From contig NZ_JACNMS010000001.1 in assembly GCF_020595125.1 (NCBI RefSeq), forward strand, positions 1 through 64,000: a DNA stretch of 64,000 nucleotides. Reading direction: 5' to 3'. Of this stretch, positions 55,898 through 64,000 are shown in pieces (the first letter of the stretch is position 1; every line of letters begins with the position of its first letter). The notes beneath the pieces were generated by a model. The model saw only the letters and a program-made list of their open reading frames with translations. It searched no databases and was not told the DNA's origin. This stretch comes from Jeotgalibacillus aurantiacus. Lineage in GTDB: Bacteria > Bacillota > Bacilli > Bacillales > Jeotgalibacillaceae. Position numbers and translations under genes: made by a program.

Positions 55898-58411
55898 TTA
55901 TTGAATGGCACCGTGACAGTTCTTAAACTTCTTACCGCTGCCGCATGGACATGGATCGTTCCGTCCTACTGTATTTTCACGGCGAACCGGTGCAGGCTTT
56001 TTCTTAGTTGCGCCTTCTTCTTTAGGATTAACCGCCTGACCCTTTGCGACTTCCTGACGCTCAAGGTTGCTGCGGATTTCCGCTTTCATAATATACTTGG
56101 TTACTTCTTCGTTTACAGACTCTTGCATCGCTTCAAACATCGCGAAGCCTTCATTCTGGTATTCACGAAGCGGATTAATCTGACCGTACGCACGAAGGTG
56201 GATTCCCTGACGAAGCTGATCCATCGCATCAATATGATCAATCCATTTCGTATCGAGAGAACGCAGAAGCACTACTTTTTCGAACTCGCGCATTCTTTCG
56301 CCAAGCTCTTCCTCACGTGCATCGTAACGCGCCATAACCTTATCCATGATAAACGACTTCATGTCCTCATTCGATTTTCCTTCAAGGTCAGATGCCTTAA
56401 TTTCACCTTCCGGCAGAAGGTTCGCGAAAATGAAGTGCTCAAGACCTGTCAGATCCCATTTCGCTGTCTCCTCAACCATTGGTGCATGTGCATCGACTGC
56501 ACCGTGAACCGTAGACTCAATCATTTTCTCAATGATGCCGCGCAGGCTGTCTGAATCCAGAATTTCGTTCCGATCTGTGTAAATGACTTCACGCTGCTGA
56601 CGAAGCACATCATCATATTCAAGAAGCTGCTTACGCGCATCAAAGTTATTACCCTCAACACGCTTTTGTGCAGATTCAACGGCACGGGTGACCATCTTAC
56701 TCTGGATCGGCTGCGAATCATCCATACCAAGACGGGTCATCATGTTTTTCATGTTGTCCGACCCGAATCGGCGCATCAGATCATCTTCCATCGAAAGATA
56801 GAACTGCGTTACACCGGGATCTCCCTGACGGCCTGAACGTCCACGAAGCTGATTATCGATACGGCGTGATTCATGACGCTCGGTACCGATGACCGCAAGC
56901 CCGCCAATTTCCTTTACACCATCACCAAGTTTGATGTCTGTACCACGACCAGCCATGTTTGTAGCAATCGTCACAGCACCACGTTTACCGGCATCAGCAA
57001 TAATCTCCGCCTCACGACCATGATTTTTCGCATTCAGGACGTTGTGCGGAATGCCTTTTTTCTTCAGCTCATTAGCAATGATTTCAGACGTTTCAATTGC
57101 TACTGTTCCGACCAGCACCGGCTGGCCTTTTTCATGACGTGCAGCAATATCTTCAACCGCAGCGGCATATTTCCCTTTGATGGAGGCATAAATAAGATCC
57201 GCTTTGTCATCACGAACGATTTCCCGATTTGTTGGGATTACCACAACACGCATATTGTAAATGTTGCGGAATTCCTCTTCTTCCGTTTTCGCAGTACCCG
57301 TCATACCGGACAGCTTTTCATACATACGGAAGTAGTTCTGGAACGTGATCGAAGCCATCGTCATCGATTCATTTTGAATCTCAAGACCTTCCTTCGCCTC
57401 AATCGCCTGATGAAGACCGTCACTGTAACGGCGGCCCTTCATTAAACGACCCGTAAACTGGTCAACGATCACAACCTTGCCTTCCTCCACGACATAATCT
57501 ACGTCAGCCTTCATCGACGCATGCGCTTTTAGCGACTGATTAATGTGGTGGTTCAGGGTTACGTGAGCATAGTCAAACAGGTTATCAATACGGAACGCTT
57601 TCTCAGCCTTTGTAATTCCATCCTCTGTCAGCTGAACACCCTTCGTTTTTTCATCATACGTATAATCCTCATCGATTCGAAGATTACGAACAAATGCGTT
57701 TGTCTGAATATACAATTGCGTATTTTTCTGTGCCTGACCCGAAATGATTAATGGTGTACGCGCTTCATCAATTAAAATCGAGTCAACCTCATCGATCACG
57801 GCAAAATGAAGCGGACGCTGAACGCGCTGCTCTTTATAAAGCACCATGTTATCACGAAGATAGTCAAACCCAAGCTCATTATTCGTACTATATGTGATAT
57901 CAGCCAGATACGCCTCGCGCTTCTGGTCCTTATCCATACTGTTCAGGTTTAACCCAACTGTCAGTCCAAGAAACTGATACAGCTGACCCATTTCCTCAGC
58001 ATCACGGCTGGCAAGATATTCGTTGACTGTGACAACATGAACACCTTTCCCAGTCAGTGCATTTAAATAAACCGGCATGGTAGAAGTCAGTGTTTTACCT
58101 TCCCCGGTTTTCATCTCAGAAATATTCCCTTCATGAAGGGCAGCCGCACCCATGATCTGCACGCGGTAAGGATCCAGTCCGAGCACACGTTTTGCTCCAA
58201 CCTTCACGACCGCAAATGCTTCAACCATCAAATCATCAGTCGATTCACCTTTTTCATAACGCGCTTTAAACTCTTCCGTTTTTGCACGAAGCTGATCATC
58301 CGTCAGCTTATCCATCTCAACCGCTGCAGTCTCAACCTGCTCAGCCGTCTTCTCAAACCGTTTCACATCACGCTTATTCCCATCAAACACCTTGTTTAAA
58401 ATTCCAAGCAT
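55898..58411 (-). CDS. secA: Preprotein translocase ATPase SecA
   Basis: An 837-residue motor of the Sec pathway. Walker [12 protein letters not shown] near 102, DEVD in [33 protein letters not shown] and [25 protein letters not shown] of the second motor domain. The C-terminal zinc site [14 protein letters not shown] is present. Full length, next to prfB. It probably moves the lipoproteins and hydrolases encoded nearby. Confidence 0.98.
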   Translation of the reverse strand: MLGILNKVFDGNKRDVKRFEKTAEQVETAAVEMDKLTDDQLRAKTEEFKARYEKGESTDDLMVEAFAVVKVGAKRVLGLDPYRVQIMGAAALHEGNISEMKTGEGKTLTSTMPVYLNALTGKGVHVVTVNEYLASRDAEEMGQLYQFLGLTVGLNLNSMDKDQKREAYLADITYSTNNELGFDYLRDNMVLYKEQRVQRPLHFAVIDEVDSILIDEARTPLIISGQAQKNTQLYIQTNAFVRNLRIDEDYTYDEKTKGVQLTEDGITKAEKAFRIDNLFDYAHVTLNHHINQSLKAHASMKADVDYVVEEGKVVIVDQFTGRLMKGRRYSDGLHQAIEAKEGLEIQNESMTMASITFQNYFRMYEKLSGMTGTAKTEEEEFRNIYNMRVVVIPTNREIVRDDKADLIYASIKGKYAAAVEDIAARHEKGQPVLVGTVAIETSEIIANELKKKGIPHNVLNAKNHGREAEIIADAGKRGAVTIATNMAGRGTDIKLGDGVKEIGGLAVIGTERHESRRIDNQLRGRSGRQGDPGVTQFYLSMEDDLMRRFGSDNMKNMMTRLGMDDSQPIQSKMVTRAVESAQKRVEGNNFDARKQLLEYDDVLRQQREVIYTDRNEILDSDSLRGIIEKMIESTVHGAVDAHAPMVEETAKWDLTGLEHFIFANLLPEGEIKASDLEGKSNEDMKSFIMDKVMARYDAREEELGERMREFEKVVLLRSLDTKWIDHIDAMDQLRQGIHLRAYGQINPLREYQNEGFAMFEAMQESVNEEVTKYIMKAEIRSNLERQEVAKGQAVNPKEEGATKKKPAPVRRENTVGRNDPCPCGSGKKFKNCHGAIQ

Positions 58412-58522
58412 GTTAACGCTCCTTTATTTAACGGACAGCCAGCGCCATCCTTCCTTATCAAAATCAGCGGAACATTTTATTCCCCTGCTTTGCAATCATT
58501 AAACATATGGATACACGTACTT

Positions 58523-58551
58523 ATCTTACCATTACATAAGAAGGGATACAA
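58523..58551 (-). promoter_or_regulatory. Probable secA promoter
   Basis: On the minus strand TTGTAT (58546-58551), 17-bp gap, TAAGAT (58523-58528), about 110 bp before secA. The sequence match is moderate. Confidence 0.5.
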
Positions 58552-58603
58552 GAAAAGGGGGGATGGGTGTGGGTAAAGAAGGAAGAAGATTGCGTGAAAT
58601 TTG

Positions 58604-59230
58604 CCTTACGACAGAAAATCACCCGCGATCGACAGAAACCAGTTAAACATCAACATTCCGCCGACTCCTTCCAACAAAAAAACTCAACCTAGCGACAGTT
58701 TGAACCTGTTTGTGGAAGCCGATCAACAGAAACAACCGACTTTACAACAGAAACTTGCAAGCTAACGACAGATTGCTTTTTTGGTGTGTCGCAGGCTTAT
58801 TCGAGGGACCCCTGGTTAGTCTAACGACAGAAAATCACCCGCGATCGACAGAAACCAGTTAGCTATCAACATTCCGCCGACTCCTTCCAACAAAAAAACT
58901 CACCCTAGCGACAGTTTGAACCAGCTTGAGGAAGCCGATCAACAGAAACAACCGGCTTTACAACAGAAACTTGCAAGCTAGCGACAGATTGATTTGTTGG
59001 TGTGACGCAGGCATATTCGAAGGGCCCCTGGTTAGTCTTACGACAAAAAAACACCTGCGATCGACAGAAACCAGTTAAACATCAACATTCCGCCGACTCC
59101 TTCCAACAAAAAAACTCACCCTAGCGACAGTTTGAGCCTGTTTGTGGAAGCCGATCAACAGAAACAACCGACTTTACAACAGAAACTTGCAAGCTAGCGA
59201 CAGATTGCTTTGTTGGTGTGACACAGGAAT
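58604..59230 (+). repeat. Phased intergenic array, type A, in three 216-bp blocks
   Basis: Between secA and the NERD gene (882 bp). Blocks begin at 58610, 58826 and 59042, exactly 216 bp apart and almost identical. In block 1, GACAGAAAC-like cores lie at 58610, 58631, 58652, 58673, 58694, 58725, 58746 and 58767, spacing 21 x4, 31, 21, 21. The blocks also share a non-phased tail (TTGGTGTG...CCCCTGGTTAGT). Confidence 0.9.
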
Positions 59231-59293
59231 AAACTTGGGAACCTGGTTTGCGGCTCCATCCAAATTAGTGCGATCAACATTAAAATATCCTGT

Positions 59294-60271
59294 TTAACCT
59301 TTCTTCACAAAGTGAAGTGGGCTCTGAAATATAGACGGCCGTTGATTGCCCACCTTCGTAAGCTTCAATGGCTTAATCCTCTCCCCTGTATCCCGAATCG
59401 ATTTCATATCCAAAAACAGCTGAAGTTCACGCGTATTTGCATAATCTTTTAACAAAATAAAGTAGTCCATAACCGATTGTTGAAAAGCATCACCATTCCC
59501 CTCAAAACATGTCATACATTTCCAACCACCATGAACCATCAAAAGCCGCTGATGACACGATAGGCACAAAACGCCTGTTTTTATATCTTTTTCACTAATG
59601 GATAGCGATTCCAGTAGTGGTGTTCTCGTCGGTTTCACTGCTTTCCTCAACAAAAGACCTTTCAGATGATTCAATTCATTCATGTTCAACTTTTTATTTG
59701 GATAGATCTCATATAATTGCCGGATTTTTCGATTCAGCTTTTCAATACGAATGATTTTTTGATAAAGAAACAGTTCATTTTCTTTTACCGTAAACTTGAC
59801 CTTACTATTCGTATAAACAACCAGTTCAATGACTGGTATGCGAACACCGATCTCTGACAACAGCTGTTCGAGTCCGTCTTTATGTCTCTCCACCTGGGTA
59901 ACCGGACATGCAAAAAACTCCTCAACACCGCTGATAGAACGACTCATACCGCCTCCCTTATAGTCAAAGAACAGGGATCCTACCATATTTTTAATTTCAC
60001 AGATTAATATAAAATTGGGCGTAATAAATAGAGAGTCAATTTGGATGGGTTCTGAAAAAGCAAATAGGGTGATATTTCGTAGATTTACACAATGAGGATT
60101 TAGCAGCGGCTGTGTGATTTTGTCAAAATATTGTTCACCATGCAGGCCTGCTTCATGAGGGATAATTCTTTTAACAATCTCATGTTGGGAGGGGTGGTGC
60201 TCCGGCAATCGCCTTCGCAGCGCGAGTAATTCCTGATATTTTAACGATTCATTTCGCTCTGTAAAATGCAT
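59294..60271 (-). CDS. NERD-domain protein with zinc ribbon
   Basis: A 325-residue protein with a nuclease-related NERD domain at about 38-150: GLHGEQYFDKI, then IQIDSLFITPNFILICEIKNMVGSLFF, the Asp and Glu-x-Lys of a PD-(D/E)XK-like fold. Near 236-258 CLSCHQ and CMTC form a zinc ribbon. NERD proteins are of unsettled function and often appear in DNA-processing or defence settings. Here it is alone, between two repeat arrays. Confidence 0.8.
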   Translation of the reverse strand: MHFTERNESLKYQELLALRRRLPEHHPSQHEIVKRIIPHEAGLHGEQYFDKITQPLLNPHCVNLRNITLFAFSEPIQIDSLFITPNFILICEIKNMVGSLFFDYKGGGMSRSISGVEEFFACPVTQVERHKDGLEQLLSEIGVRIPVIELVVYTNSKVKFTVKENELFLYQKIIRIEKLNRKIRQLYEIYPNKKLNMNELNHLKGLLLRKAVKPTRTPLLESLSISEKDIKTGVLCLSCHQRLLMVHGGWKCMTCFEGNGDAFQQSVMDYFILLKDYANTRELQLFLDMKSIRDTGERIKPLKLTKVGNQRPSIFQSPLHFVKKG

Positions 60272-60354
60272 ACAACATCTCCTTTCTGAACTGATTCAAT
60301 TTTATTATTAATTCCATATTTATTCAATTATTTTAACGGAAAATTCTCCAAAAT

Positions 60355-60530
60355 ATCCATCAACAAAAATTCCATACAAATCAACAGAGATCTCTAACCT
60401 ATCAACAAAAACTCCCCACCTAGCGACAGCCTTTCCTCCTCTAACAACAAACTCCGCATCCGATTCACCTCTTACGACAGATCCTCGCTCTCTTACAACA
60501 GAAAAACGCCCCTTTACAACAATACCGCGC
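60355..60530 (+). repeat. Phased intergenic array, type A
   Basis: Between the NERD gene and the DUF1028 gene (476 bp). Cores at 60362, 60383, 60404, 60425, 60446, 60476, 60497 and 60518: six 21-bp steps and one of 30 bp. Best single example of the rule. A 70-codon minus frame runs through it with heptads like VVRGESD, without a ribosome site. Confidence 0.9.
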
Positions 60531-60717
60531 ACCCACTGTTACCCAAGACTTGCTTCACTGGACGCTGCGCTTGGATTAAGAACGGTGATATCCCGCTGTA
60601 GTATAGGTAGCTTGAGGAGATGTGCTCTAATCAGACAGAATTTCCCAATCATTTTGCGGACCTCAAGCTTTATTGTGTGGACCTCACCTAATATCTTTCC
60701 ACACAACAAAAAGAAAA

Positions 60718-60739
60718 CCGAACCCCATTAAGGATTCGG
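60718..60739 (-). terminator. Terminator of the GGT-CHR-DUF1028 operon
   Basis: CCGAACCCC / GGATTCGG arms (imperfect) with a T-rich tail on the minus strand, 8 bp after the DUF1028 stop. Confidence 0.75.
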
Positions 60740-60747
60740 CCACACTT

Positions 60748-61578
60748 TTAACTTCTCTCCATATACTCCACAACTTCCATATCCACGTAGCCTTCTGCCT
60801 GCTCGCGCATTTCGAAGTTTTCCGTGTGGAGGTAGTTGCGCAGCGCCTGATGGATGGACATGCCATCTTTTAAGTAGCCGTGGCGTGCTAGCTGCAGCTC
60901 AAGTTTTCGCTCGACTTCACCCTCAACTTTCGCCACGAATTCTTTCTTCGCTTTCGCAAAATAAAGCTGGTGCATGCGGTAAATGCGGATCAGTTCATCA
61001 ACCGGTGTGGCGTGATCATCAACACGGAGATCAATGTAACGGTCATTATAGCCGCCATAGCCGCCTTTATCCTTCACAACTAAAAGCGCGGCGGATTGCT
61101 GACCGCGTGAATCTCCTCCAGCTGCCTGACCCGCTGCAAGAGAGGCAAGCATCCGCTCAGCCAGGCTTCCTTCCGCGTTTTCAAACGCTCTTGCCATCGC
61201 TTCCACAGTGCCTTCCACGAGAATATTCCCCTGTACCGCATAATGCTTACCCGTAACGCCGCCTGCCCAGTCGTAACATCTTGAGCCTGTAAATGTTGCT
61301 GGATTCCCCTGATTATCAATGATCCCGACCTGCCGGAAATCACGGTCTTCATCTTCATCCGTCAGCAGCTTGATCGTTTCCTCAGCCGTTTTACCAGCCA
61401 TTATGTACGTCATCGCCTCTGGTCCATACGACGTATTGGCATACGACTGGGTCGCGACCGCTCCAACACCTGCCACCGCATGCGGAACGACTGCACCAAC
61501 CGCCAGAAACTTTGACTGCGTCGCCACGCCCCATTCTTTTTCAACCGGATCATACGCAACAATGGAATACGTCATCAT
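60748..61578 (-). CDS. DUF1028-family protein
   Basis: A 276-residue protein. MTYSIVAYDPVEKEWGVATQSKFLAVGAVVPHA is the DUF1028 start, and the family is thought to have an Ntn-hydrolase-like fold. GNILVEGTVEAMARAFENAEG and DLRVDDHATPVDELIRIYRMHQLYF are later conserved parts. The C-terminus looks like a small peptidoglycan-binding or helical domain. GGGAG precedes ATG 61578. Last gene of an operon with two chromate-transporter genes and a gamma-glutamyltransferase. Confidence 0.85.
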   Translation of the reverse strand: MMTYSIVAYDPVEKEWGVATQSKFLAVGAVVPHAVAGVGAVATQSYANTSYGPEAMTYIMAGKTAEETIKLLTDEDEDRDFRQVGIIDNQGNPATFTGSRCYDWAGGVTGKHYAVQGNILVEGTVEAMARAFENAEGSLAERMLASLAAGQAAGGDSRGQQSAALLVVKDKGGYGGYNDRYIDLRVDDHATPVDELIRIYRMHQLYFAKAKKEFVAKVEGEVERKLELQLARHGYLKDGMSIHQALRNYLHTENFEMREQAEGYVDMEVVEYMERS

Positions 61579-61608
61579 CAACACTCCCTCAACATAAACT
61601 ATTTTTGT

Positions 61609-62139
61609 TTACCCTAAGAAAACCGCTCCATAAACCAGCGCCCCGGCAATGACAAAAGCCGGATGAACTTTAAAACGCTCCAGCAGCACAAAGCTGATCA
61701 CAGCCAGCACGACCGTCTGAACCGTGCCACTCGCCTCAATCGCATCTGCGAAAAACCCCCACGTCATCACGCCCAGCAGCACCGCAATGGTCGGGCGCAC
61801 AAGCGTAGACATTTTTTTCACGCGTGGCGAGTCTTTATATTTCATAATAAGTCCTAAAAGTACGACCATTAAAATGAGTGACGGCGCAACGGTTGCAAAC
61901 AGCGCAACACCTGCACCCAAAATGCCGCCTTCCGCATAACCGATATATCCTGCCATCTTCGTTGCGATCGGACCCGGCAGTGAATTTCCGAGTGCCAGCA
62001 CCTCTGAAAATTCCTGCGTCGTCATCCAGCCGTAACGGTCCACCACTTCATTTTCAACGAGCGGAATCGAAGCCGGACCACCGCCGTAACCTAATATTCC
62101 CGGAATAAAAAATGCTAAAAAGATTTCCCAGTAAATCAT
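61609..62139 (-). CDS. Chromate transporter family protein, half-length, first of pair
   Basis: A 176-residue CHR single-domain membrane protein with about five or six membrane segments. GGGPASIPLVENEVVDRYGWMTTQEFSEVLALGNSLPGPIATKMAGYIGY is the family block. Short CHR proteins work as pairs in opposite orientations; the partner is directly upstream with a 4-base overlap. The true substrate is uncertain, as many family members are not tied to chromate. Confidence 0.88.
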   Translation of the reverse strand: MIYWEIFLAFFIPGILGYGGGPASIPLVENEVVDRYGWMTTQEFSEVLALGNSLPGPIATKMAGYIGYAEGGILGAGVALFATVAPSLILMVVLLGLIMKYKDSPRVKKMSTLVRPTIAVLLGVMTWGFFADAIEASGTVQTVVLAVISFVLLERFKVHPAFVIAGALVYGAVFLG

Positions 62140-62687
62140 GCCTTCGCACCTCTCTTCCCACCGAAAAGAAGGGCATACAGTAAAATCGCCAGAATCACAA
62201 TCGCCGGATGCACGCCAAGCACCTCAAGCAGCACAAGGCTTCCCGCGATCATCACAATCGCGAGGCCCCAGCCGAGCGCACCTTTGGATTTCTTCACAAA
62301 ATCCCACGTCAAAACGGCCAGCATCACCCCGACAACCGGTACAACCGCAGCAGCCATCCCGTTTACCCAGGCAACGTCCCGGTACGCATTTAACACGGTC
62401 AGCAATAGAATCATCGCCACGACCGAAGGCATCGTTGTGGCCAGCACTGCATTGATCATCCCGACCACGCCGCCTACACGATACCCGATATAGCCTGCCA
62501 TTTTCGTTGCAATCGGCCCCGGCATTGCGTTACCGAGCGCGAGTACATCTGAAAACTCTTCATCACTCATCCATTTATACTGCTCCACAACTTCCTTATG
62601 AACGAGCGGAATCGAGGAAGGGCCTCCTCCGAAACCAAAGATCCCTACCCTGAAAAACGCCATAAATAATCCACTTTGTTTACTCAC
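62136..62687 (-). CDS. Chromate transporter family protein, half-length, second of pair
   Basis: A 183-residue CHR single-domain protein. GFGGGPSSIPLVHKEVVEQYKWMSDEEFSDVLALGNAMPGPIATKMAGYIGY is the family block, clearly paralogous to the neighbour at 61609-62139. It lies 6 bp after the GGT gene, so the operon order is GGT, CHR, CHR, DUF1028. Confidence 0.88.
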   Translation of the reverse strand: MSKQSGLFMAFFRVGIFGFGGGPSSIPLVHKEVVEQYKWMSDEEFSDVLALGNAMPGPIATKMAGYIGYRVGGVVGMINAVLATTMPSVVAMILLLTVLNAYRDVAWVNGMAAAVVPVVGVMLAVLTWDFVKKSKGALGWGLAIVMIAGSLVLLEVLGVHPAIVILAILLYALLFGGKRGAKA

Positions 62688-62693
62688 TTTTCA

Positions 62694-64000
62694 TCACCAC
62701 GCTGCAATATGTCCATCTGTACGGGATTCCGTTCCCCCGCGAAGCACACCTGTTTTTGGGTCACGCCAGATAATCTGACCGCGGCCAAACGATCCGCCGT
62801 CTGTCGTTACCTGAATCGTATGTCCCTTGCGCACAAGTGCCTGCGCTAAATGATTTGGAAAATGCGGCTCAACGTGAACCGTTTTTCCATTGATCCACTG
62901 CCATCTCGGCGCATCAAGTGCCGCCTGTGGATTTAAATGAAAATCAATCGTATTGACCGCCACCTGAAAATGTCCCTGAGGCTGCATATATCCACCCATC
63001 ACGCCAAACGGTCCAACCGGCTCTCCATCCTTCGTTAAAAAGCCCGGAATAATCGTATGATACGTCCGCTTACCAGGCTTCAAGGCATTCGGATGCTCAG
63101 GGTCCAGGCTGAAATCATGCCCGCGGTTCTGCAGCGCAATTCCCGTACCCGGAATCACCACACCCGATCCAAAGCCCATATAATTACTCTGAATATAGGA
63201 AATCATATTCCCCTCATCATCAGCCGCCGCTAAATAAACCGTGCCACCTTTAGGAAGCGCCATCGGCTCAGGATTCAAAGCCTCTTCACCAATCTGCGCG
63301 CGGCGTTTCTCAGCGTACCCGTCAGACAGCAGCTCCTCTGTTGAAATCGGCATATCCTCAGGCTCAGTAATAAACGCTTTTCCATCTGTAAACGCAAGCT
63401 TCATCGCTTCAATCTGCTTATGATAGCTGTCCGCGCTCTGAAATTCATTAAACTCAAAGCCCTTCGCAATATTGAGCGCCATCAGAGCAATCATTCCCTG
63501 ACCGTTCGGCGGAATTTCCCACACATCATAACCGCGGTAATTTGCAGAAACCGGCTCCACCCATTCAGGTGCAAAATCCGCCAGATCCTCTTTCGCTAAA
63601 TAGCCGCCATGCTCCTTCATATATGTATCAATTTTTTCAGCAAGTGCCCCGCGGTAAAAGCTCTCAGCCTTCGTTGCAGCAATTTCCTTTAACGTATCCG
63701 CATGACCTTTTGACGTGAACATCTCACCGATTTCAGGAATCTTACCATCCGGTGTAAACGTATCAAACCAAGGCTTATACACATCACCCTTAAAAATCTC
63801 CTGAAACTTCTTCGCTGCAAGCTTCCAGTACTTCCCGAGGATCGGTGAAACCGGATACCCCTCTTCAGCTAAACGAATCGCCGGCTGTAACAGCTCCTCA
63901 AATGGAAGCTTTCCATGCTTGTCAGAAAGCTCAGCCCAAGCGGCCGGAACGCCCGGAACCGTTACAGGCTCCACACCAAACACCGGCATTTTATCATGCC
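62694..64000 (-). CDS. Gamma-glutamyltransferase, N-terminus beyond window
   Basis: At least 435 residues of a gamma-glutamyltranspeptidase-family Ntn hydrolase. The frame is open to the window edge, so the first part is missing; the Met at 63989 is probably internal. The catalytic Thr that begins the small subunit is in GGTVYLAAADDEGNMIS, close to GGT/CapD enzymes. PNALKPGKRTYHTIIP and GVMGGYMQPQGHFQ are conserved small-subunit blocks. It may transfer or hydrolyse gamma-glutamyl peptides; a signal peptide cannot be seen here. Confidence 0.92.
   Translation of the reverse strand, partial: HDKMPVFGVEPVTVPGVPAAWAELSDKHGKLPFEELLQPAIRLAEEGYPVSPILGKYWKLAAKKFQEIFKGDVYKPWFDTFTPDGKIPEIGEMFTSKGHADTLKEIAATKAESFYRGALAEKIDTYMKEHGGYLAKEDLADFAPEWVEPVSANYRGYDVWEIPPNGQGMIALMALNIAKGFEFNEFQSADSYHKQIEAMKLAFTDGKAFITEPEDMPISTEELLSDGYAEKRRAQIGEEALNPEPMALPKGGTVYLAAADDEGNMISYIQSNYMGFGSGVVIPGTGIALQNRGHDFSLDPEHPNALKPGKRTYHTIIPGFLTKDGEPVGPFGVMGGYMQPQGHFQVAVNTIDFHLNPQAALDAPRWQWINGKTVHVEPHFPNHLAQALVRKGHTIQVTTDGGSFGRGQIIWRDPKTGVLRGGTESRTDGHIAAW

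Noticed and set aside
58604-59230. CRISPR array
   Set aside because: Cores are short and degenerate, the spacing between cores is only about 12 bp, and whole 216-bp blocks repeat. There are no unique spacers of 25-40 bp and no cas genes.

Overview
The window is a chromosome segment of a low-to-mid GC Firmicute of the order Bacillales. The host gene order is the one known from Bacillus subtilis around crh-whiA-yvcK-rapZ-trxB, hisZGDBHA-F-IE, bioY, ppaX-lgt-hprK, uvrBA, csbA/minJ/ctpB, ftsEX, cccB and prfB-secA. The Gln15 form of HPr (Crh), HprK and CsbA fit this group. The genus cannot be settled from the sequence; a Bacillaceae or Planococcaceae member is likely.

Region 1 (1-12.9 kb) is the right end of a siphovirus-type prophage. 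It runs leftward from a divergent lysogeny switch (Cro-like / CI-like genes, ImmA-like peptidase, tyrosine integrase) through small early genes, an antirepressor, a replication module (DnaD-like initiator with internal 21-bp iterons, helicase loader, DnaB helicase, RecU-like nuclease) and three DNA methyltransferases. It ends at a 17-bp remnant that looks like the 3' end of a tRNA (acceptor stem CGAGGGC plus G). I take this to be attR, with the intact tRNA beyond the left edge.

Region 2 (12.9-31 kb) holds an acyl-CoA synthetase/SDR pair, the crh-whiA-yvcK-rapZ-NUDIX operon, thioredoxin reductase, a TPR protein, the complete histidine operon apart from hisC and the histidinol-phosphatase, and a PrsA-like lipoprotein. 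Region 3 (31-48 kb) holds bioY with a BirA-type operator, an acetyltransferase-ppaX-yvoD-lgt-hprK run, a cell-wall amidase, a YvlB-like protein, uvrBA with a LexA-like box, a YfbR-like nucleotidase, CsbA, MinJ and CtpB. Region 4 (48-64 kb) holds a ResA/TlpA thioredoxin, an M23 peptidase next to ftsEX, cytochrome c551, a YitT protein, prfB with its programmed frameshift, secA, a NERD protein and a GGT / two chromate-transporter / DUF1028 operon.

The most unusual content is between the genes. Eight long intergenic gaps contain arrays of short motifs of three unrelated sequence types. All three types are spaced 21 bp apart, and in seven of the eight arrays a single 30-bp step recurs (the exception is the short pure-21 array at 29.6 kb). 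Separately, four full and one decayed copies of a ~110-bp palindromic element occur. In each copy the outer arms have a different sequence but remain complementary to each other. No rRNA gene, complete tRNA gene or CRISPR array was seen.
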